Program-made: the position numbers and the translations under genes
NCBI GenBank assembly: GCA_007922225.1
Contig: ML680086.1
Location: 8,187,472 to 8,251,471 of the forward strand
DNA: 64,000 nucleotides
Direction of reading: 5' to 3'
Source: Emydura subglobosa
Taxonomy: Eukaryota > Chordata > Testudines > Chelidae
Shown here: piece after piece, positions 24,063 to 36,066 of the stretch
How positions within the stretch are numbered: position 1 is the first letter of the stretch
How the letters are laid out: the number at the start of each line of letters is the position of its first letter
Notes under the pieces: model-generated
Databases searched by the model: none
What the model was told of the DNA's origin: nothing
Seen by the model: the letters and a program-made list of their open reading frames with translations, nothing else

Positions 24063-24550
24063 GGGACCTACAAAATTAATGGCTGTGAAAAACGCGTCAT
24101 GGACTGTGAAATCAGATCTCTCCCATGAAATCTAGCTATTGTAGAGGAGGAGAAGGGGCAGGGCTGGGTGTGCTCCAGCCAGGGCCTCCTACCATGCGCT
24201 GGAATCCAGCTGCTAGACCCATGGGGCTGGGAAGGGATAGGACTTTCTCTTCCCCTGCACAGCCGCTCTTGGGGAGATCAGACCCATCTCCAAGTACCTC
24301 CCCTGATTGCAGGAAGTTTCGCAGCTGCTGCCTTCAGAGCTGGTGCAAAAGTCAGGGTGGCAATCCTGGGGAACCCCCCCCCCCCCGCCCCCCGCCACAA
24401 CAGCTTTATAACCCCTTTTAGGTAGGTACATCCATGGTTACAACACCGTGAAATTTCAGCTGTAAACATCTGAAACTGTGAAATGAACTATTTTTGTAAA
24501 TCCTATGACCGTGAAATTGACCAAAGTGGACCATGAATTTGGTAGGGCCC
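24063..24550. mobile_element. Non-autonomous DNA element with long inverted ends
   Basis: The left end GGGACCTACAAAATTAATGG and the right end CCATGAATTTGGTAGGGCCC are inverted repeats. Both arms repeat a 'CTGTGAAAT / CCGTGAAATT' motif. The flanks AAAAAATA and ACCATATA are only a weak 8-bp match, so the superfamily (probably hAT) is tentative. The interior holds a C-run at about 24368-24390 and no transposase frame. Confidence 0.6.
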
Positions 24551-24994
24551 ACCATATAAAACATGACCTTGCAAAAGATCAGTCTCATTTCTACATGGGC
24601 CTGATCCTCAGTTTGATCCCTTCTGAAATATCATTTGCTATAACTATCTTCAGTACATTATTAGAGAAGACTCATAAGGGTCCTAATGTCAATAAACATG
24701 GAGATTGCTTAGGTCGTACGCTCTTCAGAAGAGTGCTGTGTTTTACTGTGTGTGTACGGGCAGTACCTCATATACTGTGGGTGGTACCAGAATGCAAATA
24801 ATAAGTAATTGCACCTAACAGGAGCAGAAAACAATAAGTGAGGCGTATTTTCCAGCCTCAGAAACATGTCTATTTGATTGAAGTTTGTCCTTTGGATTAA
24901 GGTAACATATGGGGGCCCCTTTGTGCTTGGTATGACATCCCATAGTTGGAGAGAGGCTATATGCTCTCTCGAGCAGGAACTAATAGGTAATAGA
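24551..24994. other. No recognised feature
   Basis: Nothing recognised between a DNA element and a MIR fragment. Confidence 0.35.
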
Positions 24995-25105
24995 GACATA
25001 GGAAGAATGTCATTACCCATTTTACAGATGGGGAAGTGAGGCATGATGAGGTCAAATGGCTTTCACAAGGAAGCCGGTGCTGGAGCAGAGAACTGGTCCC
25101 ATATC
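24995..25105 (+). repeat. MIR fragment
   Basis: 'ACCCATTTTACAGATGGGGA' followed by 'AGTGAGGCATGATGAGGTCA' is the central part of MIR. Confidence 0.5.
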
Positions 25106-25764
25106 CCCCCCAGTCTCGGGCTTTCAAGTGGAAAATGTCTGTGTTGTTTTTTAAGGTAATGATGGATCCAATCGTGGAGCCCTTGCTCAGGCAAAACTTC
25201 ACTTGCCTTCCTGAAAAAAGGTTGCAAGATCAGGCCCAATATGAAGCACACCTACTGTTGGGAAAGATTTGGAATAGCTTCTATTAAACTCCAGGCAGGG
25301 CTGTACGCTCCTTAATAGTCTCCAGAGTCTCCTTTCTCTCACAGTCCCATTGGCAGCTGTTCTAAAGGAAGGGCTTCACCATGGCTGAGGGCCGTGAATT
25401 TTCAGTGGCAGCAGACAGAAACTTAGTCAATGATGTGGGGCCTACATTTTAATAAGGGACTGCATCAGAAATGGTCTTTCTGCATATGACATTCCCTGAG
25501 TAAAGTATCAGACTCCCTGAGTAAAAAAAATCCCATCAATTCTCGACTCTTCCTCTTCCCAGACAATCCCATCAGTTTGATCTATCTTTCCAGGTTTTAT
25601 ACCGAGCCCCCTATCATGATATCAGAAACTTCTGTACACTTCCCTCCTCCCAAAATCCATCATCAATTCCATACTCTCCCCACCAGCCCTTCACTCCATA
25701 ATGTTTTGCCACCTTCTTCCTAACCCAAGTACAGCCAATTCTCATCTGCCCCATTCCCCACTAT
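25106..25764. other. No recognised feature; pyrimidine-rich part
   Basis: 25540-25760 is C/T-rich without a recognised repeat or exon. Confidence 0.35.
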
Positions 25765-26055
25765 AAGTGTTGCCAACACCAAGTGCTGAAAATGCATCAA
25801 TAAGATCAAATCAGGATATTGGCTTTAAAATAATACATTTTGGGTTCTTTTCCTTTGTGTTTGGTGGCTGAACCAGGGGGAGTGCTCTCGAGTGAGTTTT
25901 TCAAGCTTTCCTTTGCAGCTGGGAGGGCTAGAAATTTCCTTTTTTTAAATGAAAGTTGAGATTCTCACAATCACTAGACTCCAGGAGCTGGGACTTTAGG
26001 AAATACAAGAAATATCACAAGATGTGTGAGGAAATGGCGAGAGCTGGCAACACTA
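25765..26055. mobile_element. hAT-like element, same family as 18055-18315
   Basis: The left end AAGTGTTGCCAACACC and right end GAGCTGGCAACACTA are inverted repeats. The interior 'GACTCCAGGAGCTGGGACTT' and 'GAGATTCTCACAATCAC' match a widespread vertebrate repeat I remember by sequence rather than name. Target duplications are not recognisable, consistent with age. Confidence 0.6.
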
Positions 26056-26192
26056 GGAATAAGTCTGTGTGTTTGGGGGAATGGTAGGGCCCATCCATAT
26101 TTCTGCTGCTGATATGGAAACCAGCTGATTTCACCCTTGAGCCCTAGCAATTTGATTTATGTTTTCAAAGTTAACTTTGCAAAGAAAGGGAG

Positions 26193-26299
26193 TTAAATTC
26201 TGCTCTCAGCTACACCTGGGTCTATCTGCAGAAACTCCATTAACTTCATTGATGTTACCTCTGAATTACACTGGTACAGGCTTGTGCAGAATTTGATTC
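26193..26299. repeat. Ancient palindromic repeat
   Basis: 'AAATTCTGCTCTCAGCTACA' at the left and 'TTACACTGGTACAGGCTTGT', then 'GCAGAATTTGATTC', at the right are imperfect inverted copies around a core with 'CTCCATTAACTTCATTGATG'. A fragment of the same kind is visible at about 29222-29272. Confidence 0.5.
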
Positions 26300-27299
26300 A
26301 AGGGATAGAAACTTCCTTTTTAAAAAAAGAATAAATAAAAAGAGAGCTGAGATTTTTTCCTGGAGCACAAAAGCCAGCTCTGTGCAAGGCCCCCACATGG
26401 GAGGGGAAAAGGGTACACTTTACTGGGGCCTGGAGGCCCTGGGGGGCCTGGCCCAGGCTGCAACCCCCTTGGGTATGTGTGTGGGAGGGGGCCCATGTTA
26501 CAAGTTTGTACTGGGTCCAAAAAAATTATGCTTCGGCCTGGCTCTGTAGGATTCATGTCAATCCCTGCAACCTGCCAGCAGCTCATCAGTGACTAAAGGG
26601 CAATAAAAGACCATTTTAACACATTTGTAGTCTTATTAAAACAGAGACTAGATTTTCTGCCAGCATGCTTTGCCACGATCCTCTTTGGTAATAACTGGAT
26701 TTGTTTAAGTTATTTGTGCTGCTTCTGCTGAACTGCATGTCTCCCTTCGCCCTTTGACTGCTAAATCAGGAGGCAGGTTATCTTTATGGAATGTGTGTGC
26801 ATCTTAATTCTTATTTTGATGATGTGCACACACTCATTTGCTCTTATACCAGCAGTAAAACAGGAAATGGTACAGACATGCTTATGGTGTTGGAAAAGGC
26901 GATGTCTGCAAATGGATTGCAGTGGATGCTAGTTCAAAGATTTGCCACCATAGTTTGGTGGCTGTGGTGGAAAGCGCTGTTAGCTCTTGCTGTCCCTAGG
27001 AACAGCACACCTTTCATGCTGATAGTCTTTTTCAGGCCAGGGGGCATAAGCTGTGCTCATTGAGTCCCTACTTCCCAGGGATCTCAGTGGCAGTTGCACA
27101 TACCGAATGAGATGAGAACTGACTCTCTCCACCAAGTTACATTAATGTTCTGCTTTACAAACAAAATCAAAGTCCAGTGTGTAATGATAAGTGCTTTGCA
27201 GCAGCTTAACACCTCCCATCTTTGAAAATAGCCATGCCTCTTGCCTCCCTCCCCCCCATGCCAGGAAAGCACTGTAGATGCTATTGAGTTCAGGCATGT
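26300..27299. other. No recognised feature
   Basis: 26400-26480 is G/C-rich but unlike the CpG island at 4.8 kb. Nothing else recognised. Confidence 0.35.
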
Positions 27300-27430
27300 A
27301 CAGACAGGTATACTCAAAGGCGCAGAGAGGTTAGTGATGTGCTCCAGGGCACAGGGCAAGTCAGTGGGAGTGCTAGAAGTGAAGGGCTAGCATTCAAACT
27401 CTCACTCCTGCTGTGATCTCTAAGGCACTT
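27300..27430 (+). repeat. MIR fragment
   Basis: 'GGCGCAGAGAGGTTAGTGAT', then a 'CAGGGCACAGGGCAAGTCAG' stretch and 'CATTCAAACTCTCACTCC', follow the MIR order with many substitutions. Confidence 0.45.
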
Positions 27431-27671
27431 TTTTGGATGGGAGAAACTGACCGACTGCCTGGGAACCAGCCTGTTCACAAGGACAATGACATAAGCACTC
27501 TAGGTCTTCTGCAAAGCATTCTGAAGTCAATGGGCACCTTTCCACTGCCTTCAGTGAGTTTTGGGTTAGGCTGAGAGTGTGGGGTCAATATACCAGCTGA
27601 TCAGCAGACAACCAGGGTGGGGTGTGACATGAGCAATCTGGTTCAAGTTTCAATATATAATTAAATGGAGC

Positions 27672-27800
27672 TTGTGTGATGTAGTGGTTAGAGAAATATT
27701 TGGGGGGCAGGACAGTTTTAATGCATGCTGAGCCATCGACTCACTGTATGACCTTTGGCAGGGCATTTGACCTGCTTATGCCTCTGTTCAAAATGCAGAT
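27672..27800 (-). repeat. MIR fragment, antisense
   Basis: 'GTAGTGGTTAGAGAAA', 'ACTGTATGACCTTTGGCAGG' and 'TGCCTCTGTTCAAAATG' follow the reverse-complement MIR order. Confidence 0.5.
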
Positions 27801-28602
27801 GAAGTGGTGTCTTTAGTGGAAAAACATACACTGAATCTGTCAAGGTCTCCTAGCTATGAATTTCCTTCCCCACCTTCTCCTAGATGACACACTCAATAGT
27901 GCTTCATCCCCAATTTTCAAAAACAGGGCTGTTCCCTGATGCTAAAAATGGATTGTGGAGCGTCCTTCATGGAAAGTCAGGCAGCCATGCTTTCAGCCGG
28001 ACAGTGTGTCTGAGAATGTAACTGCCAGTCAAGCAGATGATAGGTGTTACAATAAATATCTTCCCCAGTATGCTTATGTAAAGGGTAATGTTTATCGATT
28101 ACTCTACTTTCAGGAAGTGCTTGATGAGAGAACCGTATGTGGAGGAAGGAGAAAAGTCAGACTGTTGCACTGTCTTGGCTCTCTTTTTCTTTTTGAATAC
28201 TGAATAATGTGTGTGTGCAACCCTCTCTGGAAACCTCAAGGGACGTGTTCTTATTCTCTACCCAAGTGCTAATAAGAGGAATCACATTGAAAGTGAAACT
28301 CAAAAACTTTTACCAAGATTTCCCAAAGCAACTAGCAATTTTGAGAACTTCCATTTTTAGCGGCCTCAAAGTGCTGAGTACCAGGCCTGTGAAAATCCAG
28401 CTCCCGTTAAAAGGTCTCTACTCAGGCACCAAAAAATGGAGGCAACTGCAAACACCAATCACTTATGCGGTGTCATTTTGCAAATTGTTGGCAAAAGTCT
28501 GAAGCATGTTAGGGAGTCTGCCAGTAATCGTGGAGGTTTGTCAACGGGTGACAATGAAATTCATGCTGTAATGTTGGATTGGTGAAACTTCATCAATTTT
28601 TT
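27801..28602. other. Unassigned, possible ancient repeat
   Basis: 28310-28450 contains phrases such as 'CTCAAAGTGCTGAGTACC' and 'GAAAATCCAGCTCCC' seen in old palindromic reptile repeats. It is too decayed to delimit. Confidence 0.3.
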
Positions 28603-28715
28603 TAAGGCCAGGAGGCACCGTTATGGTCATCTAGTCTGACTTCTCCTCCTCCCCCCTCCCCACCCGCCCCCATATAACACAGGCCAGAGAATTTCACCAA
28701 GCGATTTCAATAACT
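28603..28715 (-). mobile_element. CR1 3' end, antisense
   Basis: 'GGTCATCTAGTCTGACTTCT' followed by 'ACACAGGCCAGAGAATTTCA' is the antisense CR1 3' terminus, with an inserted C-rich run at about 28650-28670. Only about 110 bp remain. Confidence 0.65.
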
Positions 28716-29734
28716 TCCAAAAGGAGAGAAAATCATAAGCTGCAAAACTTAATGACATTTCACAAACCATTTGCACTTGGTTCCTGACTTGGCAAAGTCT
28801 CCTCACAAATGAGCTCTCTAGCCCTATTTATGTATTCATATGAAAAGGTGATTTCCTGATGGTGGACCAAGCGGATTGTAATAATGACAAAACAGGGGCT
28901 GATCCAAAGCACAGTAACATCAGGGGCATTCTCTCCATTAACTCTGGGCTTTGGATCGGGTCCATATTAGGCCAGATCTGTGACTCTGCTACAGCCCTTT
29001 TGCATAGCTCCCAAGGCACAAAGGAGCCAGTAAGCGGGGATGACTGGCCACAGAGGAAGTCGCCTGGGTTGAGGAATTCCTTAGTTAACTTAAAACCAGC
29101 CTATCTGGCTCCTGTACAGTGCTGTTTCCCATCCCACCATGCTTGTCAAGACAGGGGAGGGAGCAGGAGAAAGGGAATGGAGCACATCTGCACTCTAGCG
29201 ATCCCTTAGCCTGCCTGCCAGTCACTAGAGTTACTTTGGATTTACACAAGTGTAACAGAGAGCATGACACCATTGAAATGCAGCCACCTCAGAGCTGTAG
29301 GGTAGCAGCAACTACCTGGTACAGAGCATACTCCACAAGGGTAACATTTTACCCAGTGGCACCAGGCCTGGTGGAAAGTGCAATGTCTATGCAAAGCAGA
29401 GAGCATATTAAATTCACACCCAAGGACTCACATACAGCCAAGGGAAAGACACAAGTCAACCCTGTTGGGCTACAAACCTGGAGTTCCAGGGAATTTCAGA
29501 CTTCGGGGGCAGATTGTCTGCTGAATATTACCAGTTACTGACCGGCCGCTGGTTGCCAGGCATTTCATTGTACTGTGCAATGTTAGTCCACTCACCACTG
29601 TCCGTGGAATAGTGGAGATCTACTCAAATAGCAGGACCAGGTTCAGAAATGGAGGTAAGGTGTCTAGGTGTCTTGAGAACTGGATTTAGATGGGGATGTG
29701 TGGAGGCTCAGATGGTTGTCCCCAGCAATTAGAC
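28716..29734. other. No gene recognised
   Basis: A piece at 29222-29272 ('GGATTTACACAAGTGTAACA') belongs to the old palindromic family at 26193. The open frame at 29119-29541 has no recognisable domain. Confidence 0.35.
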
Positions 29735-29850
29735 TGGAAATTCCGAGGGGGCAGGGACTCTCATTTAGTGTATGTTTGCACAGTGCGTAAAACAATGAAA
29801 CCCCAGATTTAGTGGCCTGTAGATGCTACTGCAATATGCTTATTAGTAGA
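29735..29850 (-). repeat. L3/MIR-type 3' fragment, antisense
   Basis: 'TAGACTGGAAATTCCGAGGG' and 'GTAGATGCTACTGCAATATG' match the antisense text also seen at 16420-16510. Confidence 0.4.
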
Positions 29851-29954
29851 TGGTCACACTTGCTTGGACCAGAGATTATTAGTATGTGCCCTATACCCGT
29901 AGTGCTTCTTGGGTATCATCTGGGTCAGTCTTACACTGAGCTAATTCATGAGCC

Positions 29955-30045
29955 ATCTTATTTATTAGAGTATTAAGTATAGGCCTCAAACAGGCTAGGC
30001 CCCATTATGCTAGGCTCAGTAAAACAGAGTAAATGACAGTCCCTG
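29955..30045 (+). repeat. L3-type fragment
   Basis: 'CTAGGCCCCATTATGCTAGG' and 'GACAGTCCCTGATT' are the sense text of the same family seen at 35260. Confidence 0.4.
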
Positions 30046-32119
30046 ATTCTTTGTTTTGTTATATTCAGTTTGTGTAATTCATTTTCTTGAAATGTGCCGG
30101 TCCAAGAGTCAAAGCCCATTAAAGTCAATGGAAAGTTTCCCAGTTCAGGCCCTAGACACATGTACGAAGTTTACTTGCAATCTCATACAGAAACAAATTG
30201 GACCAATGTCCATCAGTGAATTTTCTCTGACTCGTCTTTCTCAGCCACATCCACCAAAACAGACAGACTGGCTTTGAAATGTGTCTTACTCCACCTCTGT
30301 TGGACCTATTTGAATGCAGGTGCCTCTATCGCTATGGCATCTCTCCAGAGTAAAGATAATTTTGCATTGGAGCCGTCTGCTTCCCAATGAGCAGAATCCC
30401 TGGTATGTGAAATTCAAGAATTTAAATCCACAGACATTTGCACAACCTCCTGTATTCCATCCAGGAAGCCCGCTTTGGTCACAGTCATGTCAGTTTTGTT
30501 CATCCTAATGCATAATGCAGGAAAGCCTGAGGTTTTCGGACAGATATAATTAATCAAGGAAGATAGTGAATATTTAAAAATCAAGCTAATATTTTTAGGG
30601 AGGAAAGAAGTTAGTGCAATTTCATTTTTCCTCATTCGCCTTTGTTCGGTGGTGATTATTTTTAAATTACTCAAGATGTTGTGAGTTTGAGGGTTTTTTT
30701 TCCCTCCATAGTTGTCAAAATGTCAATTCTAATGAGAGTCTCCACAAACATGCTGTACCTAAGTGGTTTAAGCCTTTAGGCTAAACCGGCAGCTGATAAC
30801 ACTTTGGATGAGTCAGAAAGGCTCATGTGTGTCTCCTTTCTTAGTTTGTGTTTTTCAGCTGGAATGTCTTCATCAAAATTAGATATTTAAGCTTAAATAA
30901 AACCATGCCTGAGATGCCTGCCTGTCGGCTAGCTGCAGAGTTATTTGGAATTCAGCATCCTACACTGCAGTAACATTAGGGAAAAGGAAGGGCTTGTAAA
31001 ATAACAATAATTGAAAATTAATAGAAGATGAAATTAACACATGATTAGAAATCGCTAATATACTCTGTGAACAAAGACTGATTCCAGTAGGAACATTATG
31101 AATTGAACAGCAAATGTACAACGATGCCTGGTCTTGGCCTAGTCTTTACTCCAGCCTGCAGATCATTAAAGCAATTATAATTTCACAGAGGTTTCATCTG
31201 CAATTGATTTCTTTGTGATAATTCAATTTAGTAGCTTGCTTCCTCCAGGGTAGAAAATGACAGAAGATGAAATGTATAAATCCTTAGTGCTGTCCACGGG
31301 TGCACTTGAAATGCTGGCAATCAGCCAGTAAGGGTTCACTCCAAAGGATAGTCTTCCAGGGACCTTATGGTTGGAGTGTCAGGCATTTTAGTGCTTAATT
31401 AGAAAATGATCAATATGGGTCGACTGCCAAGTGGCATTGGAACAAGGCAGGGGCAGATCACATGGCTACTTATCAGCTGCTCTTTTGTTATACATAGAAG
31501 GATGCTCCCAATGAACATTTTACAAAGAATTCCATTAGGATGAAAGATATTTGGATACAAATGTCAACAAAGCCATCATTGGTTATCCAATGTCCCTTAG
31601 AATTAAACACAGAACTGGTATTACAGCTAAAAGGGGCTTATGCGGAGAACGCAGATGGGGGGAGGATGCAGGTCAGATATTCCACAGCAGCAGATGGTGC
31701 CTGAGGAGGTAGCAGCTGGGTGGTGAGAACCGTCGAACGAGGAAAATCAAAGGTGATGGCACTGTGGAAAGTGTCTGGTTGGGAGGGCCGTTTGACGAGG
31801 TGATTCTTGTTCTACCAGGCCATTCCCTGCTTCCTTCCCTTCATCCCTGTGTGTGGGGCTGTTTATTCCCAGCCCTGCAAATGTGCCCAATGCATCTGGA
31901 TTGTTTCCTCTCTGAAAATCAGACAGTTAGAAACTGGGGCTAGAAAAGATCTGTGGAGTCATCCAGGCCACCCCCTGCCATGAAATAATCTGAACCAGCT
32001 TCTAGCCAACTCCTGCCCTGCTCACAGCTGCCAAATTCTGGGGAGCTCCTCGAGGGTGATTTCCGCTTGATATGACTGATGTGAAGAGTTGTTCCATGTT
32101 CAGCATGTACCCTTCCATG
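30046..32119. other. Mostly single-copy-looking DNA
   Basis: 30105-30160 carries an old 'AAAGTCAATGGAAAG' repeat phrase. 31918-32000 weakly resembles an antisense CR1 end. No exon or RNA gene recognised. Confidence 0.35.
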
Positions 32120-32350
32120 TTTAGTGTTACCCTTCCCCCTTTCGCTGGCCCCCATCTGTTTTCTCTAGCATTGTCTCTGTGCTCATCTCTGTACCTACCC
32201 ATATTTCCCCCCCAGTTCTCTTTCCCTACATTCCTCCCCTCAAATCCATTCCATTCCTGGTCCTTCTGCATCCCCACCAGTTCCCTCTGCCTCCACCCAC
32301 CTCTCAACTTGGTCCCTTCTCTCCTGTTCTCTCTGCCCTGTGTCCCTCCT
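32120..32350. repeat. Pyrimidine-rich low-complexity tract
   Basis: C/T-dominated on the + strand for over 200 bp, which produces long open frames on both strands without any domain. I treat those frames as compositional. Confidence 0.6.
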
Positions 32351-34334
32351 GCTCCAGGGTGTGTATATGGGGGGCAGGCATATCATGCTGCTGCCGCCGT
32401 CACAGGGAGGGCCAGGAGACAAGAGATGGGAATGTGGCAGGGGGCATTGGCCTCCTCTGTTTGTTTCTTGCTCTGCAATTCAAGAGGGTGTAGATTCCCT
32501 TGTGCAACAGCTCAACGGCTGCCCTTGGCTCTCTCGGGAGAACCATGGTGCTTCTACTGGGCTGGAGGTCTTCCAGGGCCCTATTGAATTTCAGCCAGAG
32601 GCTTTGCAGCTAAAGCCAATTCAGCATAGCTCTTCGGGGGCTCTGCAGAGAATGGCTCCCACCCTGCTGCCTGCCATGCAGCTGGTGGGTGGGGCTTGGC
32701 TACTGCAATGCATTCAGCCTGCATCTTTAGAGACCAGAGGCTCTGCTAACTGGTTGAGTCCACTCCTGTGTCTGGCCACAAGCTGGCACAGACCAAAGTT
32801 TAATGCAAAACAGCCTCATCCACATGTGTATGTGAAAGTATAAAATTGCACGCAGGAAATTAAATGCTAGCTGGATTGTTGACTCACCACCTGAGCCAGA
32901 TTCTCATGCTTATCTGAACTCTACTCATGGGTTTTTACATTCCTGTATCAACATGTGCATTTCATATACACCAACAATGTAGCTGGTTGGAAACATGGAG
33001 AAGAGAGGCAGAGGGGCTGTTGTAGCCAGGGTATTATATGGATTAAGCTTTCATGTTACATTTCTTAAATTCATCTCCCCTCTGCCATTTTAGAGCATCA
33101 GACTCTTAGCCATAAACGGAGGCGTCTCCAGCATGCTTCTTCCCACGTGCATGGGATTATCTAATCTTGTATCTCCTCACCCGGAAGATAAAAGCTTGTG
33201 GGGTGGAGGGGTGTGTGGGTGAGCGAGTGTGTGCCATAATTTACAGTTAATCATAGTATAAATTGCATAGGAAGCAGCCCAGCCTTGCTATAGCTGAAGA
33301 GCACTCAGCAGTTGCACTCCCCTGGCAATACTTCAGCTAATGGGCAGTGAAATATAATCCAGCAGATTCCTGCATGCCACAGACAAGACAAGCTATAGGT
33401 CCCAGGATGCCAGTCGCATAATACCTCGTCTCTATACTCAGGGCAGAGTAGCTGGCTGTTTACTACTCAATGATAATAGGCTGCTGAAGACTTGCTGGTA
33501 CATAGTCCAGTAAATGGTAATAAAATGACGGGGTGAGGGGAGAAAAATACAGCACAACAGAATAAAATCCACAACAATGCATGAATCCAACTCAGCAGAG
33601 GAAATTGGGACCTGGGGAGGAGAATGATATTTTGCTAAACAACTGCCGTGCTGCATGACTCCTGTCCCAATTAAAATGCATTAGCAGCGTGTGGAGAATA
33701 GCATATCTAGTTGAAATCAGTACGTATGGACAGAAATATCCCCTTGTTAACTTGCTTTCTTCCTGTTGGCCTTCCATACCACTTAATTTCTATTTTATGA
33801 CTGTGCGCCTAAAGAATCTTCTTTTCTTCTGAGTTCTAAGAACATGTGTGTTTGAAACCTAGTGGGGCAACATCTCACTTTGCCTTTTCTGCTTCTCCGT
33901 AGCCAATTCCATTAGTTAATGTTTTACCTTCGGTTGTCACTACACTTCCAGCCTTTTAAAAACGTAATGGAACCTGTTCTAAACAGGGGAAAGGACTTAA
34001 ATGACACTTTTAGCTTCAATTGTGTTTTTTAAGCTTGAATGCTGGAATCAGAGAGTGTCAGGATACACTTAAAAAATAAAATCCATTATTTCAAGGCTTG
34101 GGGTATATATTTAGGTTGTGTAACACACAGTCAGGATGATGAGCATTTACACACACAAGTCTTCTTACTGAAGCTCACTGCTTGGGAGAGCAGGTGCTCA
34201 CTCACTAAAGCAAGGGTTGCAAATCTAGCTGTTAGTGCTAAGATAAAATAATGCATTTTCTGCAGGTGTGTTGTTTGTTTTTCTATTATGGGAGTGATTA
34301 GAGGCAGGTTATGTATAGGGTTCAACAGAAAGGT
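32351..34334. other. No recognised feature
   Basis: Single-copy-looking DNA; nothing recognised. Confidence 0.35.
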
Positions 34335-35159
34335 ACAAAATGATGTGGTCTAAATTAGCTGTTACTACTCAGGAAAGATCTTGAAGTCACTGTGAATAGT
34401 TCTCTGAAAACATCCATTCAGTGTGCATCAGCAGTCAAAAACCTAACAGAATGTTAGGAACCATTAGGAAAGGGATAGGTAAAACTGAAAATATCATAAT
34501 GCCACTATATAAATCCATGCTACGCCCACACCTTGAGTGCTGCCTGCAGTTCTGGCTGCTCCATCTCAGAAAAGATCTATTAGAAATGGAAAAGGTACAG
34601 AGAAGGACAACAAAAATAATTAGGGATATGGAACAGCACCCATACAAGGACAGATTAAAAAAATGGGACTGTTATTCTTGAATTAAGGGGAGATATGATA
34701 GAGTCTATAAGATCATGAATGGAGTGGAGAAAGTGAATGGGAAAGTGGTTTTTACCTCTTTACGTAACACGAGAGCTAGGGGTCACCAATGAAATGAAGA
34801 GGCAGCAGGTTTAAAACAAATACAAAGAAGTACTTCTTCAGATAACACACAGTCAACCTGTGAAACTCATTGCTTGGGAATGTTGTGAGGGCCAAAAAAT
34901 ATAACCAGGTTCAAAAAAGAATGAGATAAGTTCATGGAGGATAAATCCATCAACGGCTATTAGCGAAGATGGTCAAGGATGCAACAGCATGTTCTGGGTG
35001 TCCCTAAACCTCCAACTGCCAGAAGCTGGGACTGGATGACGGAGGATGGATTGCCCTGTTCTGTTCATTCCCTCTGAAGCATCTGGCACCAGCCCCTGTC
35101 AGAGACAGAACAAAGGATTATTGGTCAGATCCAGTATGGCCATTCTTATGTTCTTATGA
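34335..35159 (+). mobile_element. CR1 LINE, 5'-truncated
   Basis: The + strand encodes the C-terminal part of CR1 ORF2, with a readable stretch at 34421-34681 that includes PLYKSMLRPHLECCLQFW, followed by frameshifts and stops. The 3' UTR ends in 'CCATTCTTATGTTCTTATGA', the characteristic terminus of one turtle CR1 subfamily. The element begins inside ORF2, as expected from aborted reverse transcription, and is non-functional. Confidence 0.9.
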
Positions 35160-35259
35160 TGCACTATTCCACAAGTTAGCACCACGCTAATGCTTCATCA
35201 GCTCCTATAATGCACTGAAACCCACCCCATCATTCATAGCATGAAACACTATTGTTCTA

Positions 35260-35475
35260 ATCAAGTTCTGGGCCCTAATTATGCTAGGCTTTGTCCATAC
35301 CCATAAAAAACAGTCCCTGCCCCCAAAAGAATTTACTATCTAAATAGACAAAGGAAGCAAAGGAATCCCCGTGTTTAAGTTGGGGTAACTGAGGCACACA
35401 GAGATTGTGACTTTTCCAGGGTCACCCAGGAAGTCTCCTGAGTCCCAGTCCAGTGCCTTAAGACCATCTTTAGTC
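35260..35475 (+). repeat. MIR/L3-type repeat remnant
   Basis: 'AACAGTCCCTGCCCCC', 'CTATCTAAATAGACAAAGGA', 'GTAACTGAGGCACACAGAGA', 'GTCACCCAGGAAGTCTCCTG' and 'GTCCAGTGCCTTAAGACC' are in family order. Confidence 0.7.
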
Positions 35476-35519
35476 TACTTGTTTTAAGTACAAAAACGGG
35501 CACTCTGCTGACTTGCATT

Positions 35520-35725
35520 TTATATACTCATCATAGTACTTTGCATAGCTGTTTTTGGGGAGGAACCTCAAAGTACTTTTAAAATATTAATTAAGCCTCA
35601 AACCCCCCTGGAGCAGCTATTATTCCCATGCAACAGCCAGGCAAATGGAAGCACAGCAGTGGCTGCCTTGCTCTCAGCCAGGCATAGAACTCACCCTTCC
35701 AGTTGTCTAGGCTTCTTGAACCCCA
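35520..35725 (+). repeat. MIR-type remnant
   Basis: 'ATCATAGTACTTTGCATAG', 'ATTAATTAAGCCTCAAACCC' and 'CTATTATTCCCATGCAACAG' follow the left half of MIR. The right half is decayed. Confidence 0.55.
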
Positions 35726-36066
35726 GTAGTCACCTGACTAATTTTTTTGGCTGACAAATTGTGAAGGGACTCAGCAACCTACATCCATGTTAGTACAGTC
35801 TAGACAAGAGCTGTTTCAGGGAATTAAGAACTCCCGAGGTGTGCTGAGCACCAAACTAGTACTTGGGAGACCAGTGCAAGATAGAAATACACATTACCCA
35901 GAATGCATAGTCTGCAGTTCCGGTGTCATCTTCCTCTTTAATCTAAGAGTTTGCAGAAACAAGCAAAAACTAAATCGCACGACAGTCATTGCAGCCTGAG
36001 GAGGAGGCTAGACATACTGAAGCAAATCAGGCCATATTATCATGAGGGTGAGGCACAAGTAACAGT

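Noticed and set aside
29119..29541. 140-residue open frame, + strand
   Set aside because: No recognisable motif; it overlaps an old palindromic repeat and an open frame on the opposite strand.
32072..32843. Overlapping open frames up to 171 residues on the + strand
   Set aside because: They lie in a pyrimidine-rich tract and its continuation, overlap each other in different frames, and show no domain or splice context.
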